Part shown: positions 23,534 through 30,541 of the stretch, piece by piece
Layout of the letters: each line of letters opens with the position of its first letter
Numbering within the stretch: the first letter of the stretch is position 1
Virus record (IMG/VR): IMGVR_UViG_3300042868_007959
Coordinates: 62,001-126,000 of that record
DNA from: a virus
Length of the DNA: 64,000 nucleotides
Direction: 5' to 3' (one strand)
Program-made: the position numbers and the translations under genes
Notes under the pieces: generated by a model
Seen by the model: only the letters and a program-made list of their open reading frames with translations
Database searches by the model: none
What the model was told of the DNA's origin: nothing

Positions 23534-23842
23534 TTATAAATTTATTTTATTATCCAAACAATATTTTATTATGTATTCCCTCAAATTAACTATAGATTCT
23601 TTAAAATCAATTTTTTCGAAATCATTCGACCATCTTTCAGACTTTTTATCATCCTCTAATAATTCAAAACAACTTTTATTAATTTCAGAAATAAGTTGTT
23701 TTAATATAATAGTTTGATCACTTTTTTGTTTATTTTCAACAACCTCATCCTCCAATTCCCTACAATAATCGATCAAACTATCAACTGGTTCTAAATCCAT
23801 TAAATGTTCATTACCTTTGAATATCTGATTTATTGATCTCAT
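23534..23842 (-). CDS. Hypothetical helical protein (102 aa)
   Basis: Coiled-coil-like, charged, starting MRSINQIFKGNEHLMDLEP. Overlaps the stop of the metallophosphoesterase gene by 4 bases. Function unknown. Confidence 0.65.
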   Translation of the reverse strand: MRSINQIFKGNEHLMDLEPVDSLIDYCRELEDEVVENKQKSDQTIILKQLISEINKSCFELLEDDKKSERWSNDFEKIDFKESIVNLREYIIKYCLDNKINL

Positions 23843-24531
23843 AGAAATACTATTTCATTAGTAAACATATCCCATTCTACATTAACGGGTTTATTTCTGA
23901 ATTCATATCTACCATTAAGAACTGCCGCATTTATATAGTGAGTATTACCATCGAATACATAACCATAACCTTCGTGAATATGTCCAAATATATGTATTTT
24001 AGGTTTCATATCCTCCACAACTTTTAATAGTTCTTCACAACCAACATTTACATTATCATAATAAACATAATCTAATTTACCGTATGGTGGACCATGTGTG
24101 ATAAGTATATCAGTATCTTTAGGAATCATATCCCATTTTTCTTTTATCTTTTCACCTCTAGGTAGATTAAATGCCCAATTATGGAACTCTGGTTGCCAAG
24201 GTGATCCATAAATAACTAATTGTTGATCTTCTTCATCATACAGATCCAATCTTTCGTCTTGAAGGTACTCAATAGTTTTATATCCTGTTAATAAACCTCT
24301 TATTTTTTCGTTATCATCTTGAAACCCAAAATCATGATTACCCGCAATAAATACTTTGGTATCATAATTATCTATTTCATCAAACCACTTCATAAAGTTT
24401 TCAATCTCTGTTATATATCCCCTACTAGTGATGTCACCACCACAAATAAGTAAATCACCACCAGGAAGAAAATCTTTTATCTGTAAATGTTTGGTGTGTG
24501 TATCACTAATAAATGTTATCTTTTTTTTCAT
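23839..24531 (-). CDS. Calcineurin-like metallophosphoesterase
   Basis: 230 aa. ITFISDTHTKH (5-15), LLICGGDITSRG (27-38), VFIAGNHDFGF (about 59-69), LITHGPPYG (about 144-152) and IFGHIHEGYG (about 188-197) are all present. Probable nucleic-acid or nucleotide phosphodiesterase. In the same run as the HAD and cyclic-phosphate proteins. Confidence 0.88.
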   Translation of the reverse strand: MKKKITFISDTHTKHLQIKDFLPGGDLLICGGDITSRGYITEIENFMKWFDEIDNYDTKVFIAGNHDFGFQDDNEKIRGLLTGYKTIEYLQDERLDLYDEEDQQLVIYGSPWQPEFHNWAFNLPRGEKIKEKWDMIPKDTDILITHGPPYGKLDYVYYDNVNVGCEELLKVVEDMKPKIHIFGHIHEGYGYVFDGNTHYINAAVLNGRYEFRNKPVNVEWDMFTNEIVFL

Positions 24532-24533
24532 AC

Positions 24534-25277
24534 CTACTTCTTTTTAAATTGTTCAAACCATTCTTTAAATGCTCCAAAGTATTTGAATTCTTTTTCACCA
24601 AATGTATATGCAGCTCTTACCATTTTTTCAACTTCTTCCTCACTATACATTCTTTCAGCTTGCCATTTAGCACCTTCAATAAAACACTCTTTTGATGCAT
24701 CACATATATCAATACCATTTATAACATAAACTCCTTCAATATATCTTTTCTTAGCTGCTTCTTCAAGTGTTTCTTGTTTAGGTCCAGTATTACAAGTGCA
24801 AATATCCTTAATACAACCATACTCTTTTATATGTTCGCATTCTTGTTTAGGTTCTTCTTGTGGAATGATGATTTTGTATCCCACAAAAGGTTCAACCGTA
24901 AAATCAGAATATCTTTTCTGAACAGAAACGTGCTCACAACTCGGATTCTTAACAAACCATTGTAAAAAAGTATCATCAATAACTTGTACACCATCTTTGA
25001 TTAAGTCTTGGTCGGTTGTTAGGATGATTTTTTTAAAAGTAATATCTTCAAATTGAGTATCAATAAATGAATACTTTTGTACGTTACCACCCCCCTTATA
25101 AAGAGAACTAATCTTAACAACCCAATCATCTTCTTTAATTTCTTCATCAGAAGTGATATAGATGTTTTGATATTCTGAACCATTATAAAAATCAAAGTTC
25201 CTAGTAAGTTTTAATTCACCACTCACTTTAAATAACCTACTTGGTTTATCTGTTGGTACTAAATGTATGTTTTTCAT
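24534..25277 (-). CDS. Hypothetical protein with C-terminal YSEEEV...WFEQFKKK module
   Basis: 247 aa. N-terminal half is beta-rich with PTDKPSRLFKVSG; a Cys-containing linker (QECEHIKEYGCIKDICTC) follows; the C-terminal about 75 residues (KQETLEEAAKKRY, MYSEEEVEKMV, WFEQFKKK) recur as a stand-alone protein at 33796..34017. Module function unknown. Confidence 0.7.
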   Translation of the reverse strand: MKNIHLVPTDKPSRLFKVSGELKLTRNFDFYNGSEYQNIYITSDEEIKEDDWVVKISSLYKGGGNVQKYSFIDTQFEDITFKKIILTTDQDLIKDGVQVIDDTFLQWFVKNPSCEHVSVQKRYSDFTVEPFVGYKIIIPQEEPKQECEHIKEYGCIKDICTCNTGPKQETLEEAAKKRYIEGVYVINGIDICDASKECFIEGAKWQAERMYSEEEVEKMVRAAYTFGEKEFKYFGAFKEWFEQFKKK

Positions 25278-25278
25278 A

Positions 25279-25779
25279 TCAAATCTTTCTAAGTATTAAA
25301 CAACCATCTGAATCAAGTTTTGGATTACCTGTAGTTATACACTCACCTTTTCTGTTTACACCATCACAAGTAGGATCTAAACATTCTTCAACTATCTCAA
25401 CATCCCATTCAGTTTGTTGTAGTGATGTAATATATTCACCCAATGTTTCCTTATGATCTTGAAACTTTAATGCCTTGTTCCAACAATTCATCATATCTTC
25501 TAAAGTGAATAATTTATTTTTATTCAATTCGATTGATTTTTGGAATCCTTGTTTGAATGATCCGTAGTTATCTCCAACCTCATTATTATTGTTTGACCAT
25601 TTATGACTATTCACGTCAATCCATTCTTCAGCCAACTCATCCAAATCATAACCACGCTCAATTGATTCACAGTTTTTAACAGATAACCTAGCATAAGGTG
25701 CGTTCTCATCTGTAGCATACATAATGTTGTTTACTAATAGCATCCAACCATTATCTAATTTATTTAGTTTTGTTTTCAT
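25279..25779 (-). CDS. Hypothetical protein (166 aa)
   Basis: Contains ARLSVKNCESIERGYDLDELA and YGSFKQGFQKSIELNKNKLFT, then EECLDPTCDGVNRKGEC. Often found beside proteins of the 24534 type in phage genomes as far as I recall. No function. Confidence 0.7.
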   Translation of the reverse strand: MKTKLNKLDNGWMLLVNNIMYATDENAPYARLSVKNCESIERGYDLDELAEEWIDVNSHKWSNNNNEVGDNYGSFKQGFQKSIELNKNKLFTLEDMMNCWNKALKFQDHKETLGEYITSLQQTEWDVEIVEECLDPTCDGVNRKGECITTGNPKLDSDGCLILRKI

Positions 25780-25933
25780 ACCTTTTAATTTTTTCTAACT
25801 CTTCCTTCAATACATCAACTTCGTATTCCCATTTTTCCATATCATAAAGATGATCATTATATTGACATCTTTTGACATTGAACTCCATAATATAGAGTTC
25901 TCTTTCTACGTCTTTTATAGTTCTTTTATTCAT
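25760..25933 (-). CDS. Small coiled protein (57 aa)
   Basis: ATG at 25933; starts MNKRTIKDVERELYIMEF, helical throughout; its end overlaps the start of the next gene by 20 bases. Function unknown. Confidence 0.55.
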   Translation of the reverse strand: MNKRTIKDVERELYIMEFNVKRCQYNDHLYDMEKWEYEVDVLKEELEKIKRYENKTK

Positions 25934-25938
25934 AATGT

Positions 25939-26103
25939 TTAACCAAAAAAACCACCAAAGTATAAAATAGAAGTATAAATTAAAACACTGATAAATGTCA
26001 CAAAAAAATCATGATCACCAGTTTTTGGTTTACCGTGCAAGTGTGCACCGAATAATAAGTTTGTCCCCAAAAGTATTATCATTAAAATTTGACTCATTCC
26101 CAT
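25939..26103 (-). CDS. Small two-span membrane protein (54 aa)
   Basis: MSQILMIILLGTNLLFGAHL then HGKPKTGDHDFFVT and a second hydrophobic helix ending GGFFG. This pattern recurs in phage genomes as an unnamed membrane protein. The second Met (26097) may be the true start. Confidence 0.65.
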   Translation of the reverse strand: MGMSQILMIILLGTNLLFGAHLHGKPKTGDHDFFVTFISVLIYTSILYFGGFFG

Positions 26104-26155
26104 ATTAAAATTTTAGTTAATACAAAACTAATAATTATTTTCCAATAAAACAAAT

Positions 26156-26536
26156 TTATTTGAATTTACCAACTGGACATTCATCAATAAGTTGTTTTAG
26201 TTTGTCTTTTAACTTGTTGAACTCTTTTCTACCTTTTATCAATGTTTTACACTTTGGATAAAATCGTATTGTGTCTTCAAATTTTTCAGTTTCAATTTCA
26301 AAATCAAAAATAATATTTTCAATATTCTTATAATACCCAATATCAATATCAAACCAAGGAAAGTTTTCACCCCAATTTTTATGTCCCCAACAAGATTGTG
26401 TTGTCCCAATGTTGTTATAATTCAATAAAACAATTAATTCTCTAATACCCTCATCAATACCACAACCCAATCCATCGGTAATTATTTTTGATTTCTCATC
26501 TATTTTTTTATATCTATCATTCATAGGATAAAACAA
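26156..26536 (-). CDS. Hypothetical protein (126 aa)
   Basis: Contains GTTQSCWGH near residue 50 and a pattern of conserved Trp/Phe (WGENFPWFDIDIGYY). Probably starts at Met1 or Met5. No family recognised. It is the last gene before the attC-like array. Confidence 0.65.
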   Translation of the reverse strand: MFYPMNDRYKKIDEKSKIITDGLGCGIDEGIRELIVLLNYNNIGTTQSCWGHKNWGENFPWFDIDIGYYKNIENIIFDFEIETEKFEDTIRFYPKCKTLIKGRKEFNKLKDKLKQLIDECPVGKFK

Positions 26537-26551
26537 ATTAATAACTAAAAA

Positions 26552-26603
26552 TATAACAAATGATAAACAACATTAAAACGATTGTTTATCATCGGACGTT
26601 ATA
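26552..26603 (+). repeat. attC-like palindromic site E1
   Basis: TATAACAA, then 10-bp perfect arms ATGATAAACA/TGTTTATCAT around a 13-base loop, then CGGAC and GTTATA. This is the R-L-loop-L-R layout of integron attC sites. It is identical over 52 bases to site E2. It lies 25 bases past the stop of the minus-strand ORF 26629. Confidence 0.65.
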
Positions 26604-26628
26604 ACCAATACTACGAAAGTGTTCCAAA

Positions 26629-26826
26629 TTAAGTTTTTTCAAGTAATGAATTATCCAATTCTATATCTAAACCAAATAGTGATTTTTCAATTACTTCACG
26701 TATTGTTAATGTTGGTTCATCTTTCATAATATTTAAACAAACTAACATTAACTCATTTGTTCTATCAGTTTGATTGGTGAATTTAATCACATAATCAATA
26801 AATTTTAAATCATCAAAATGTTTCAT
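26629..26826 (-). CDS. Hypothetical cassette protein (65 aa)
   Basis: Starts MKHFDDLKFIDYVIKFTNQT; small helical protein. Two bases downstream of the 122-aa ORF and directly followed by attC-like site E1, so the two ORFs form one cassette. Confidence 0.6.
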   Translation of the reverse strand: MKHFDDLKFIDYVIKFTNQTDRTNELMLVCLNIMKDEPTLTIREVIEKSLFGLDIELDNSLLEKT

Positions 26827-26828
26827 AA

Positions 26829-27197
26829 TTAATTAAGTATTATTTCACCACACATTCTTTCATTATTTATAAATTCCTCACCATCAAACAATTTATCACT
26901 GAATTTAACACCAGCACCAATAATTTCACCTTCTTTTCTTTGAATAAAATGTTTTAATTCAAAAATATCATTACGATAAATAAAGATTCTATCAATCTCA
27001 TTTTCAAAAATAACATCATATTTATCATCAAAAATACTTGTATCAACAATGTCTAATAAACTAGTTGGTATTTTTATAATATTTTGTCCATTCATTAAAC
27101 ACGCTTTACTGATTTGTGCCGAAATTTGATTTGATTTAGTTAGTAATAACTGTGATGTTATCTCACCAGTTAATTTAATTTTCCAAGATGTTTCCAT
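26829..27197 (-). CDS. Hypothetical cassette protein (122 aa)
   Basis: Starts METSWKIKLTGEITSQLLL; beta-rich (KYDVIFENEIDRIFIYR). No family recognised. It has its own promoter -7 box (TATATTTG, about 27217-27224). Confidence 0.6.
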   Translation of the reverse strand: METSWKIKLTGEITSQLLLTKSNQISAQISKACLMNGQNIIKIPTSLLDIVDTSIFDDKYDVIFENEIDRIFIYRNDIFELKHFIQRKEGEIIGAGVKFSDKLFDGEEFINNERMCGEIILN

Positions 27198-27216
27198 AAT
27201 TTTTCTTTTTTTTTTA

Positions 27217-27284
27217 CAAATATACTAATTATTTTTCATTTAATCAAGTTTTATCTTAAAATCACCGTACTGGTTATAACCAAT
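27217..27284 (-). repeat. Recombinant junction E5 with shared promoter block
   Basis: A block from TATATTTG to the core GGTTATAAC is repeated at 27828-27892 almost unchanged, but here the core is joined to CAATACTAC (as at site E1) rather than to an attC hairpin. This looks like the product of recombination at the GTTATAAC core. Confidence 0.6.
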
Positions 27285-27297
27285 ACTACTTTTGTTC

Positions 27298-27678
27298 TTA
27301 GATGTTAGTATCTGAGTTAAAACTTTTTAAAATTTCTTGACATTTCCTCCAAGAAAAACAATCTTCACCCTCATAAAACCAATCATCAGTTTTAAAATTT
27401 GGATGTTTCTTATCATTATCATACTCTTCACCAAAATCTCTGGTTAATGAATATACCTCATTGTTAATAATTAAAGTAACTGTCATAGTACCAATCCACG
27501 CACCTTTCATATATTCATCTTCAATGATCCTATTGGTTGATGTTACGTTAACTGAATCTGGTTCGTGTTTGAATATGACTTTAAAATCATCTTTTATCAT
27601 AGTTTCCAGTGATTGTGGGGAACCTTCCATTAACCCATATAATCTACTTACAATAAATTCTTTGTATTTGTTTTCCAT
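27298..27678 (-). CDS. Hypothetical cassette protein (126 aa)
   Basis: Starts MENKYKEFIVSRLYGLMEG; contains MTVTLIINNEVYSLTRDFGEEY and a Trp-rich end (DDWFYEGEDCFSWRKC). No family recognised. Partner of the small ORF upstream. Confidence 0.6.
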   Translation of the reverse strand: MENKYKEFIVSRLYGLMEGSPQSLETMIKDDFKVIFKHEPDSVNVTSTNRIIEDEYMKGAWIGTMTVTLIINNEVYSLTRDFGEEYDNDKKHPNFKTDDWFYEGEDCFSWRKCQEILKSFNSDTNI

Positions 27679-27812
27679 TGTTTTAGTATTTCTTTAATAA
27701 CATCTTCCCATTGATTGGTTTCGGTTATATGTTTAATTTTGTTTTCTGAAAAAGAAGATACTTGTCTATGACCTTCTTTATCAGTAATAATAATCTCCAT
27801 TTTAGATTCCAT
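27648..27812 (-). CDS. Small hypothetical cassette protein (54 aa)
   Basis: ATG at 27812; MESKMEIIITDKEGHRQVSS start and basic tail. Overlaps the 126-aa ORF by 31 bases and sits just after a promoter block (27828 onward). A toxin-antitoxin-like two-gene layout is possible but not shown. Confidence 0.5.
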   Translation of the reverse strand: MESKMEIIITDKEGHRQVSSFSENKIKHITETNQWEDVIKEILKQWKTNTKNLL

Positions 27813-27827
27813 AATCTATTTTTTTTT

Positions 27828-27862
27828 ACAAATATACTAATTATTTCCCAATTAGTCAAGTT
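27828..27862 (-). promoter_or_regulatory. Cassette promoter
   Basis: Minus-strand CTTGAC, about 20 bases, TATATTTG, matching the promoter type in the window, immediately upstream of the ORF at 27812 and downstream of attC-like site E3. A near copy lies at 27217 and a weaker one near 28527. Confidence 0.55.
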
Positions 27863-27886
27863 TTATCTTAAAATCACCGTACTGGT

Positions 27887-27978
27887 TATAACAACGTGTA
27901 TATTCAAGTTTGCATCAGCATTTGTGCATAATTCAAATTTAATCAAAGCAAACCTGAAATATACACGCATCCGTTATA
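27887..27978 (+). repeat. attC-like palindromic site E3
   Basis: TATAACAA, arms CGTGTATATT/AATATACACG continuing to a GTTTGC/GCAAAC inner stem with one extrahelical base, then CATCC and GTTATA. Length 92, in the attC range. Twelve bases past the stop of ORF 27991. Confidence 0.65.
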
Positions 27979-27990
27979 CACAATATTTTT

Positions 27991-28179
27991 TTACCCACCC
28001 AAAACCCATTTCATTAACGCATTCATTGAGTGTTGTTCATTTTCACCATTAATGTGTTCTTGTATATTTTCAATAGTTACATCATCGTATTTATTTGGAT
28101 TTCTAACCTTATCCATTAATAATTCAAGATGTCTTAACATTTCATCGTATTTTTCTCTAATTTCGGTTTCCGTTCTCAT
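27991..28179 (-). CDS. Hypothetical cassette protein (62 aa)
   Basis: Starts MRTETEIREKYDEMLRHLELL; helical with ENEQHSMNALMKWVLGG end. Such small helical proteins are frequent in phage genomes. Overlaps the upstream ORF by 4 bases; followed at once by attC-like site E3. Confidence 0.6.
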   Translation of the reverse strand: MRTETEIREKYDEMLRHLELLMDKVRNPNKYDDVTIENIQEHINGENEQHSMNALMKWVLGG

Positions 28180-28511
28180 AATTTTTCAACCCATTCTAAA
28201 TTTTTAGTTAATGTCCATAAACAATTAACATCATCTACATCTTTACTAACAAATCTTTCTGTTATATCTTCACCAGTGTCAACATTCTTTACAGATTTTA
28301 TTTTTAAAAATGGATTTTGACCAACAAGTTCAACTAATAAATCAGATGGTTTTGGTGTTGGTTCTTCTTTGAAGATGTTTTTGAAAAACTCTTTATGTTC
28401 ACCACTAATTTCAAGCGAATTTATTTTACTTTCACGTTCTTCTGTTAATGAATAATCTTTATCATTACCTTTTATTAAGTAAACACCATTCTTTAATTCT
28501 TCTTTTTCCAT
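28176..28511 (-). CDS. Hypothetical cassette protein (111 aa)
   Basis: Starts MEKEELKNGVYLIKGND; no family recognised. Preceded by a TATATTTG -7 box near 28527-28534 and by attC-like site E2. Confidence 0.6.
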   Translation of the reverse strand: MEKEELKNGVYLIKGNDKDYSLTEERESKINSLEISGEHKEFFKNIFKEEPTPKPSDLLVELVGQNPFLKIKSVKNVDTGEDITERFVSKDVDDVNCLWTLTKNLEWVEKL

Positions 28512-28579
28512 AATTTATATTTTTTTTACAAATATACTAATTTATTTTTAATTTATCAACCCTCCCACAAAATACTGTG

Positions 28580-28631
28580 TATAACAAATGATAAACAACA
28601 TTAAAACGATTGTTTATCATCGGACGTTATA
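28580..28631 (+). repeat. attC-like palindromic site E2
   Basis: Identical over 52 bases to site E1 (arms ATGATAAACA/TGTTTATCAT, spacer CGGAC, end GTTATA) but with different flanks. Two bases from the stop of ORF 28633. Confidence 0.65.
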
Positions 28632-28632
28632 T

Positions 28633-28788
28633 TCAATTAAAAATTACTAACATAAGTAGAAAAATTACTATAAAAAGTTGTATTGTGTAATTATTTGTTG
28701 TTATGTAGTCATAACCAAGATTGATTGTTACTTCCTCATTTTCCCAATCATCCCACTTTTTATATAATTTTTTTATAAATTTAATCAT
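28633..28788 (-). CDS. Small membrane cassette protein (51 aa)
   Basis: MIKFIKKLYKKWDDWENEE start, then a C-terminal membrane helix (FIVIFLLMLVIF). Stop TGA abuts attC-like site E2. Sole ORF between sites E4 and E2, the smallest cassette. Confidence 0.55.
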   Translation of the reverse strand: MIKFIKKLYKKWDDWENEEVTINLGYDYITTNNYTIQLFIVIFLLMLVIFN

Positions 28789-28802
28789 AATTTTTAACTA
28801 AA

Positions 28803-28893
28803 TATAACAAGGTATATGTGAAATACCTCATAAAGTTTCTACTAAATTTTAAAGTTCTGTGGTAAGGTACTTCACATATACCCGACCGTTATA
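28803..28893 (+). repeat. attC-like palindromic site E4
   Basis: TATAACAA, 12-bp perfect arms GGTATATGTGAA/TTCACATATACC, long loop with further pairing, then CGACC and GTTATA. The stop codon of ORF 28889 lies inside the final GTTATA. Confidence 0.65.
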
Positions 28894-29155
28894 AAACATT
28901 ATAGTTGTTTTTTATTTTACTCCATAATTTTCCAAAAGCATTACCCATATTTCTATCATTAAAATCAATTGCACCTTGAATATACGCATCATTTACAATT
29001 TTCTCTAGTTCATAGTATGTAAATGAATATTTTTTTGATTCTTGCTTTACTATTTCTTTCTTTCTAAATAATTTTCCTATCATAATAAACGTTTTATAAC
29101 AACAAATATAGATATTAATTTCTATATAAACAAATTTTTTTAAAAATAGTACCAA
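28889..29155 (-). CDS. Hypothetical cassette protein, start uncertain
   Basis: The open frame is 88 codons; the Met at residue 25 (MIGKLFRKKEIVKQES, position 29083) is the more likely start because the TATATTTG promoter box lies between the two Met codons. Contains YYELEKIVNDAYIQGAIDF. Its stop is inside attC-like site E4. Confidence 0.55.
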   Translation of the reverse strand: MVLFLKKFVYIEINIYICCYKTFIMIGKLFRKKEIVKQESKKYSFTYYELEKIVNDAYIQGAIDFNDRNMGNAFGKLWSKIKNNYNVL

Positions 29156-29224
29156 AGGTGAGATTCGAACTCACAAACCTTTGTTTCTAAGACAAAGAGG
29201 TATACCGATTCCCGTCACTTTGGC
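29150..29224 (-). tRNA. tRNA-Leu (TAG)
   Basis: Acceptor GCCAAAG/CTTTGGT, anticodon arm TTTGT-CTTAGAA-ACAAA, T-loop TTCGAAT. Variable arm is short for a Leu tRNA, so identity rests on the anticodon. Confidence 0.85.
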
Positions 29225-29230
29225 ATTTTG

Positions 29231-29303
29231 AGCAGGTAGAGAGAATCGAACTCTCGTCCTCTGATTGGAAGTCAGACATAATAAGCCACTATACGATACC
29301 TGC
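29231..29303 (-). tRNA. tRNA-Gly (TCC)
   Basis: Acceptor GCAGGTA/TACCTGC, anticodon arm TCTGA-CTTCCAA-TCAGA, T-loop TTCGATT. CCA not encoded. Confidence 0.92.
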
Positions 29304-29310
29304 ATTAAGA

Positions 29311-29445
29311 TTATTTTCTCTTAATCTTTTTTTTTAATTTAATAAATTTTATTAATCTTATTAAATTAATAGAATTTTTTCTAGACTCGATAATATTAAA
29401 ATTATCTTTCGATGATCTACCAGAACCCGTCATTACCTCTCTCAT
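29311..29445 (-). CDS. Small basic protein between tRNAs (44 aa)
   Basis: ATG at 29445; MREVMTGSGRSSKDNFN start and a very Lys/Ile-rich tail. It fills the gap between tRNA-Ala and tRNA-Gly. Uncertain, but it repeats the ORF-in-tRNA-cluster pattern of cluster 1. Confidence 0.4.
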   Translation of the reverse strand: MREVMTGSGRSSKDNFNIIESRKNSINLIRLIKFIKLKKKIKRK

Positions 29446-29473
29446 ACTTATTTATTTTACTTTTTATTATTTG

Positions 29474-29548
29474 TGGATACATCTCGGCTTCGAACCGAGG
29501 ACTCCTGAGTGCAAATCAGGTGTGATAGCCAGCTTCACCAATGACCCA
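29474..29548 (-). tRNA. tRNA-Ala (TGC), weak acceptor
   Basis: Anticodon arm CCTGA-TTTGCAC-TCAGG and T arm CTCGG-TTCGAAG-CCGAG are good. The acceptor stem has mismatches in the middle. Confidence 0.75.
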
Positions 29549-29550
29549 AA

Positions 29551-29628
29551 TGGTTGCGGGACTGGGACTCGAACCCAGAACTTCGGCTTATGAGACCGAC
29601 GAGATAACCAATTTCTACATATCCCGCA
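29551..29628 (-). tRNA. tRNA-Met (CAT), CCA encoded
   Basis: Acceptor TGCGGGA/TCCCGCA, anticodon loop CTCATAA, T-loop TTCGAGT. Followed by an encoded CCA, unlike most tRNAs here. Could be initiator or elongator. Confidence 0.9.
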
Positions 29629-29661
29629 ATTTTTAATTACACCGAATTCGGTATAATTGAG

Positions 29662-29736
29662 TTCCCCCGACAGGATTCGAACCTGTGGCCCGTACATTAA
29701 AAGTGTAATGCTCTAAACCAACTGAGCTACGAGGGA
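29662..29736 (-). tRNA. tRNA-Lys (TTT)
   Basis: Acceptor TCCCTCG/CGGGGGA, anticodon arm TTACA-CTTTTAA-TGTAC, T-loop TTCGAAT. Confidence 0.9.
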
Positions 29737-29742
29737 TTGTTG

Positions 29743-29814
29743 AGGTTTCGCTCAGATTCGAACTGAGGACACTTGATTACAAATCAAGAGTTTTACCGAC
29801 TAAACTACAAAACC
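29743..29814 (-). tRNA. tRNA-Thr (TGT)
   Basis: Acceptor GGTTTTG/CGAAACC, anticodon arm CTTGA-TTTGTAA-TCAAG, T-loop TTCGAAT. Confidence 0.92.
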
Positions 29815-29820
29815 TAATTG

Positions 29821-29894
29821 TCACCCGTATGGGATTTGAACCCATGATCTTTTCCGTGAAAGGGAAACGACTTAAACCGCTTGTCCAACGGGCG
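29821..29894 (-). tRNA. tRNA-Glu (TTC), second copy
   Basis: Acceptor CGCCCGT/ACGGGTG, anticodon arm TTTCC-CTTTCAC-GGAAA, T-loop TTCAAAT. Sequence differs from the Glu tRNA at 14417. Confidence 0.88.
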
Positions 29895-29902
29895 ATATTT
29901 AG

Positions 29903-29975
29903 TAGTCTCTGTAGGGTTCGAACCTACGACAACTTGCATGTAAAACAAGTGCTCTACCAACTGAGCTAAGAGACT
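29903..29975 (-). tRNA. tRNA-Val (TAC)
   Basis: Acceptor AGTCTCT/AGAGACT, anticodon arm CTTGT-TTTACAT-GCAAG, T-loop TTCGAAC. Confidence 0.92.
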
Positions 29976-29976
29976 G

Positions 29977-30052
29977 TGGCGGTCCATGACGGTTACGATC
30001 CGTCTACTCTACCGTGACAGGGTAGGATGATAAGCCATTTCACCAATAGACC
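29977..30052 (-). tRNA. tRNA-Asp (GTC), second copy, CCA encoded
   Basis: Acceptor GGTCTAT/ATGGACC, anticodon arm CTACC-CTGTCAC-GGTAG; T-loop ATCGTAA is unusual at its first base. CCA follows the discriminator G. Confidence 0.88.
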
Positions 30053-30083
30053 ATTTAAATGATAATCAGGATTAGATTATATA

Positions 30084-30114
30084 CGTGCTCTACCAACTGA
30101 GCTACCGCCGCCCC
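30084..30114 (-). pseudogene. 5' half of a tRNA
   Basis: Reads GGGGCGGCGGTAGCTCAGTT and GGTAGAGCACG, a clean acceptor strand plus D arm, but no anticodon, T arm or 3' acceptor follows before tRNA-Asp. Most likely a remnant of a deleted tRNA. Confidence 0.6.
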
Positions 30115-30116
30115 GA

Positions 30117-30195
30117 AGGACAACGGACAGGATTCGAACCTGCGACACCGAGCTTAAAAGGCTAATGTAATTGTTGCTGAAACAATCCTTTTATT
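30117..30195 (-). tRNA. Degenerate tRNA-like element, TTT loop
   Basis: A T arm GCAGG-TTCGAAT-CCTGT and a loop CTTTTAA on a stem with one mismatch are visible; the D arm and 5' acceptor do not fit. Probably a decayed Lys-type tRNA. Confidence 0.4.
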
Positions 30196-30203
30196 ATCAT
30201 TTG

Positions 30204-30289
30204 AGGAAGAGGTAGGATTCGAACCTACGGTACCTTTCAGTACGCTAGTTTTCAAGACTAGTACAATAAACCAACTCTGTCACTCTTCC
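30204..30289 (-). tRNA. tRNA-Ser (TGA)
   Basis: Class II: long variable arm, acceptor GGAAGAG/CTCTTCC, anticodon arm CTAGT-CTTGAAA-ACTAG, T-loop TTCGAAT. Confidence 0.92.
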
Positions 30290-30296
30290 AATTTTT

Positions 30297-30315
30297 ACCA
30301 ATACGTCAAAGAACT
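30297..30315 (-). promoter_or_regulatory. boxA-like antitermination element
   Basis: Minus-strand AGTTCTTTGACGTATTGGT, just upstream of tRNA-Ser(TGA) and just downstream of a terminator. Confidence 0.6.
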
Positions 30316-30324
30316 AAAAACAAA

Positions 30325-30350
30325 AAACCCTAAGTTCTCACTTAGGGTTT
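30325..30350 (-). terminator. Terminator between leader ORF and tRNA operon
   Basis: AAACCCTAAG/CTTAGGGTTT inverted repeat followed on the minus strand by T-rich sequence. It separates the small ORF at 30380 from the boxA-like element and tRNA-Ser. Confidence 0.75.
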
Positions 30351-30379
30351 CCATTATATAGTATTTAAATTTTTAAATG

Positions 30380-30478
30380 TTATCTATTACAATATACCCT
30401 AAGATCTGGTTGCAGCGAATCCGCTCCCTCCATTTTCGTCTTAACGACCTCTAATCTGTATGTCATTGTATTTTTCAT
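30380..30478 (-). CDS. Small leader ORF (32 aa)
   Basis: MKNTMTYRLEVVKTKMEG start and a DLRVYCNR end. A near-consensus promoter lies upstream and a strong terminator downstream, so it is a discrete unit. The same promoter-ORF-terminator-boxA order recurs at 32.3-32.6 kb. Confidence 0.55.
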   Translation of the reverse strand: MKNTMTYRLEVVKTKMEGADSLQPDLRVYCNR

Positions 30479-30509
30479 TGAAATTTTTACCTTTTTAATT
30501 AAATATACA

Positions 30510-30541
30510 TAAAGTTACGAAAGTTTCTTCAAAAAGTCAAA
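30510..30541 (-). promoter_or_regulatory. Promoter of the 30380 leader ORF
   Basis: Minus-strand TTTG, 20 bases, TAACTTTA, close to the Bacteroidetes consensus. It lies between tRNA-Cys and the leader ORF. Confidence 0.6.

Noticed and set aside
26552-28893. CRISPR array
   Set aside because: Only four sites, of unequal length and 0.2-1.3 kb apart, with ORFs between; no cas genes.
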